Below, piece after piece: positions 6,339 to 9,084 of a DNA stretch of 9,084 nucleotides (the stretch's first letter is position 1; each line of letters opens with the position of its first letter). Location: NCBI GenBank assembly GCA_030643345.1, contig DAOWMA010000059.1, forward strand, positions 1-9,084, given 5' to 3'. The position numbers and the translations under genes are program-made. The notes beneath the pieces were generated by a model, which worked only from the letters and a program-made list of their open reading frames with translations, made no database searches and had not been told where the DNA came from. The stretch is from Spirochaetaceae bacterium. Lineage in GTDB: Bacteria; Spirochaetota; Spirochaetia; B11-G9.

Positions 6339-8429
6339 ATGAACACAGATATTTCTAAAATGAGAAATATTGGTATTAGTGCCCACATTGACTCTGGTAA
6401 GACAACTTTAACAGAGCGTATTTTGTTTTACTGTAAAAAAATACATTCTATTCATGAAGTTCGGGGAAAGGATGGAGTCGGCGCAACCATGGACTCAATG
6501 GAGCTGGAGAAAGAGAGAGGTATTACAATTGCTTCTGCTGCAACCAGTGTTAACTGGAAGGGATATGCTATAAATATTATTGATACTCCCGGACACGTGG
6601 ACTTTACAATTGAAGTCGAAAGAGCACTGAGAGTGCTGGACGGTGCCGTTCTGGTCCTTTGCTCAGTTGCCGGTGTGCAGTCCCAGTCAATTACTGTTGA
6701 CAGACAAATGAAGAGGTATAATGTTCCAAGAATTGCATTTGTTAATAAATGTGATCGTACCGGAGCGGACCCCCTTAAGGTTAAAGACCAGCTGGTGGAA
6801 AAACTGGGACATAATGCAGTTATGATTCAGCTTCCTATTGGATTGGAAGACAAGCATGAAGGTTTGATAGATCTTGTCACCATGAAGGCTGTATATTACC
6901 GTGGTCCTGAAGGTGAAGACATTGAGATAACCGATATTCCTGCAGATCTCCTTGTCGGTGCTGAGGAAAAAAGGGAAGAGATGCTTGATGTTGTTTCCAT
7001 GTTTTCCGATGAACTCATGGAAGCAATGATGGAAGAGAGTGTAACAGAAGATATGATCCATGACGCCATAAGGAAAGGAACTTTATCTCAGGAACTTACC
7101 CCTGTATGTCTTGGATCTGCTTATAAAAATAAAGGTGTTCAGGCGCTTCTTGATGCTACTACCAGATATCTTCCTGATCCTACAGAGGTAAAGAATATTG
7201 CCCTTGATCTGGATAATGAAGAAGAAGTGGTTGTTCTTGAACATGATTTTGAAAAATCAAATGTGGCTCTGGCTTTTAAGCTTGAAGATGGTCAGTATGG
7301 TCAGCTTACCTATATCCGTGTATATCAGGGACATATTAAAAAAGGAAGTGAACTGTACAATACAAGAAGTAGAAAGAAGTTTAAGGTTGGTCGTCTGATC
7401 AAGATGCACGCGGACCATATGGAAGATATTACTGATGCAGAATGTGGTGATATTGCAGCTCTTTTTGGTGTGGATTGTGCTTCGGGCGATACTTTTGTGC
7501 AGACTGGTCTTAACTATTCCATGACAAGTATGTTTGTACCTGCTCCGGTAATAAGTCTTGCAATTTCTCCAAAAGATAAAAAGGCAGCTGATAATATGGC
7601 AAAAGCCTTAAACAGATTTACCAAAGAGGACCCTACTTTCAGGACCTTTGTCGATCAGGAATCGAATCAGACCATAGTTCAGGGAATGGGTGAGCTTCAT
7701 CTTGAAGTTTATATTGAACGAATGAAACGTGAGTATGATGCAGAGGTTGAAATAGGTAAGCCTCAGGTTGCTTATAGGGAAGCAATAAGCAGAATGGCTG
7801 AGTTCAACTATACTCATAAGAAACAATCCGGTGGTTCCGGTCAGTATGGCCGTGTTGCAGGGTTTATGGAACCTCTTGATGAGGGTGAATACGAGTTTAT
7901 AAATAAAATAAAAGGTGGTTCAATCCCTACAGAGTATATCCCCGCCTGTGATAAGGGTTTTAAGGCATCTCTTGCAAAAGGCTCTTTGATAGGTTTTCCC
8001 ATAGTAGGTGTTAAAGTAACTATAAATGACGGTCAGTCTCACTCTGTAGATTCATCGGATATGGCGTTCCAGTCAGCTGCAAAAGGTGCATTTAAAGAGG
8101 CTTATGCTAAGGCCAGGCCTGTAATTCTTGAGCCAATTATGAAGGTTGCAGTTGAGGGACCAACAGAGTTTCAGGGAAATGTTTTTGGTTCTATTAACCA
8201 GAGAAGGGGTATAATTGTAAGTTCTGCAGATGAAGGTACATTTTCAACTGTCGATGCGGAAGTTCCTTTAAGCGAAATGTTTGGTTTTTCAACTACACTG
8301 AGGTCCCTGACACAGGGGAAAGCGGAATTTTCAATGGAGTTTCTTAAGTATGGTAAAGTGCCGAAGGGTATTTCAGAGGAGCTTATTAAAGATTATGAAG
8401 AAAAACGAAGAAAAGAATCTGGTAAATAG
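6339..8429 (+). CDS. fusA: Elongation factor G, mitochondrial/spdEFG1-type
   Basis: This is a translational GTPase that moves tRNAs and mRNA through the ribosome after peptide bond formation. It is full length at 696 residues. Domain I shows G1 AHIDSGKTT (15-23), switch I ending in RGIT with T63, G3 DTPGH (82-86), G4 NKCD (136-139) and G5 SA (260-261). Domain II is around 300-385 and domain III around 400-475. Domain IV has GGSGQYGRV (498-506) and the tip loop HSVDSSD with H568, matching the decoding-site His of bacterial EF-G. Domain V follows from about 595. Residues 43-57 read GKDGVGATMDSMELE, and G1 has Ser instead of the common Ala. Both are typical of mitochondrial EF-G1 and the bacterial spdEFG1 group, not of canonical EF-G (HDGAATMDWMEQE). 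In spirochaetes such as Borrelia this type performs translocation while a second paralogue recycles ribosomes. GAGG lies 11 bp before the start. A P-loop ATPase gene follows after 23 bp. Confidence 0.97.
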   Translation: MNTDISKMRNIGISAHIDSGKTTLTERILFYCKKIHSIHEVRGKDGVGATMDSMELEKERGITIASAATSVNWKGYAINIIDTPGHVDFTIEVERALRVLDGAVLVLCSVAGVQSQSITVDRQMKRYNVPRIAFVNKCDRTGADPLKVKDQLVEKLGHNAVMIQLPIGLEDKHEGLIDLVTMKAVYYRGPEGEDIEITDIPADLLVGAEEKREEMLDVVSMFSDELMEAMMEESVTEDMIHDAIRKGTLSQELTPVCLGSAYKNKGVQALLDATTRYLPDPTEVKNIALDLDNEEEVVVLEHDFEKSNVALAFKLEDGQYGQLTYIRVYQGHIKKGSELYNTRSRKKFKVGRLIKMHADHMEDITDAECGDIAALFGVDCASGDTFVQTGLNYSMTSMFVPAPVISLAISPKDKKAADNMAKALNRFTKEDPTFRTFVDQESNQTIVQGMGELHLEVYIERMKREYDAEVEIGKPQVAYREAISRMAEFNYTHKKQSGGSGQYGRVAGFMEPLDEGEYEFINKIKGGSIPTEYIPACDKGFKASLAKGSLIGFPIVGVKVTINDGQSHSVDSSDMAFQSAAKGAFKEAYAKARPVILEPIMKVAVEGPTEFQGNVFGSINQRRGIIVSSADEGTFSTVDAEVPLSEMFGFSTTLRSLTQGKAEFSMEFLKYGKVPKGISEELIKDYEEKRRKESGK

Positions 8430-8437
8430 GTTATTGC

Positions 8438-8444
8438 AGGAGGG
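8438..8444 (+). promoter_or_regulatory. Strong ribosome binding site for the P-loop ATPase gene
   Basis: AGGAGGG, 8 bp before the ATG at 8453, fixes the start of the partial ATPase gene and shows that the host uses a classical anti-Shine-Dalgarno. Confidence 0.8.
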
Positions 8445-8452
8445 ATTTATCA

Positions 8453-9084
8453 ATGGTACGGTCTGAATTAAATAAAAGAGGCCCTTTAAGGGTTTTTGAA
8501 AAATCAATAAACGGTGGTGTTGGAAAAGGACATATCGGTGTGGTTGCTTCAAAGAAAGGAGTTGGAAAAACTGCATGCCTTGTTCATATTGCTACAGATA
8601 AGCTTTTTAGAGAAAGACATGTTATACATGTATCTTTTTCTCAAAAGGTTGATCATATAATTAATTGGTATGAGGATATCTTTAAAGAGATTGCAAAGAA
8701 GAGGGACCTTGAAGATGCAGTCGATATTCATGATGAAATTATTAAAAATAGAGTAATAATGAACTTTAATAGTCAGGGAACTACTATTGATCAGGTCCTT
8801 ACAAGCTTAAGAGCCATGATTACAGATGGGAATTTCCCTGCAGATTCTGTTATTTTTGACGGGTACAATCTCTCAGAAGCAGCACAGGAAGATTTTGATA
8901 AATTAAAAGCTTTTGCAAAAGAGGTTAACATAGAAGTTTGGTTCAGTGTTTCCCTTAAAGGGGAAGATCCTGTTTTTAATGCAAATGGTGTTCCTGCCGA
9001 TCTTGAAGGTAAGATAATGGGTATTGATGTTTTGATTACACTAAAATATATAGGTGATCATGTACGCTTACAGGTAGTTAAAGA
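8453..9084 (+). CDS. RecA/KaiC-like P-loop ATPase, 3' partial
   Basis: The reading frame opens at the ATG at 8453 and stays open for 210 codons to the window end, so the C-terminus is missing. AGGAGGG (8438-8444) sits 8 bp upstream, the strongest ribosome binding site in the window. It follows fusA by 23 bp on the same strand and is probably co-transcribed. The N-terminus NGGVGKGHIGVVASKKGVGKTA (residues 20-41) resembles RecA-superfamily ATPases (RadA, KaiC, DnaB), where a GG-x-x-x-G turn precedes the P-loop; K39-T40 would bind nucleotide phosphates. The following strand VIHVSFSQ (57-64) matches the strand after the first helix in that superfamily. VIFD (133-136) is a plausible Walker B strand. 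At the first glycine of the P-loop there is Ser33, a mild deviation. The motif also looks a little like the ParA/MinD KGGxGKT box, but the surrounding pattern fits RecA-like better. No function can be named. Confidence 0.85.
   Translation, partial: MVRSELNKRGPLRVFEKSINGGVGKGHIGVVASKKGVGKTACLVHIATDKLFRERHVIHVSFSQKVDHIINWYEDIFKEIAKKRDLEDAVDIHDEIIKNRVIMNFNSQGTTIDQVLTSLRAMITDGNFPADSVIFDGYNLSEAAQEDFDKLKAFAKEVNIEVWFSVSLKGEDPVFNANGVPADLEGKIMGIDVLITLKYIGDHVRLQVVK

Noticed and set aside
6275..6358. A 27-codon basic open frame in the fusA leader that overlaps the fusA start in another frame
   Set aside because: No Shine-Dalgarno precedes its ATG, and its length is expected by chance. It is kept only as a remote leader-peptide possibility.
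8453..9084. ParA/MinD-type ATPase call for the last gene
   Set aside because: The P-loop lacks the second Gly of KGGxGKT, no ParB-like partner is present, and the flanking pattern fits RecA/KaiC/DnaB better.

Overview
The window is AT-rich and gene-dense and looks like a bacterial chromosome, most likely from a spirochaete. The main pointer is the complete elongation factor G. Its switch I region carries the GKDGVGA-MDSMELE signature of the mitochondrial EF-G1 / spdEFG1 branch, the type spirochaetes (also some planctomycetes and deltaproteobacteria) use for translocation. Shine-Dalgarno motifs of the AGGAG/GGAGAG type and a lipoprotein fit a diderm bacterium. The taxonomic call is an inference from protein motifs only.

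Layout. Positions 1-1926 (+) hold the 3' part of a hybrid sensor kinase. It enters the window exactly at the H-box and continues HisKA, HATPase_c, REC, REC and HPt. It converges on, and overlaps by 17 bp, a minus-strand cluster that reads from about 6146 down to 1910. In transcription order the cluster encodes a stand-alone GAF-like protein, a membrane-anchored HEAT-repeat protein of 690 residues, a 145-residue HEAT protein in the same frame separated by one TAA and seven sense codons, a DUF4230-like lipoprotein, and a second DUF4230-like protein with an N-terminal membrane anchor. Overlapping ends and short gaps argue for one transcription unit. The intergenic region at about 6147-6338 contains two good sigma-70-like promoters that point towards each other, with an inverted repeat near the predicted rightward start. 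Positions 6339-8429 (+) hold fusA (EF-G), followed after 23 bp by a P-loop ATPase of RecA/KaiC/DnaB-like appearance that runs off the right end.

How the parts may work together. The kinase is a complete multi-step phosphorelay module from the H-box onwards; its sensor lies outside the window. The five minus-strand genes look like a small envelope-associated module: a cytosolic GAF sensor, an inner-membrane HEAT scaffold facing the cytoplasm, and two paralogous exported DUF4230 proteins, one lipid-anchored and one helix-anchored. No enzymatic residues are evident in the module and its function is unknown. The right-hand unit couples a translation factor to an uncharacterised ATPase. There is no sign of insertion sequences, phage genes, CRISPR arrays, tRNA or rRNA. 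There is no gene-free stretch longer than 300 bp.
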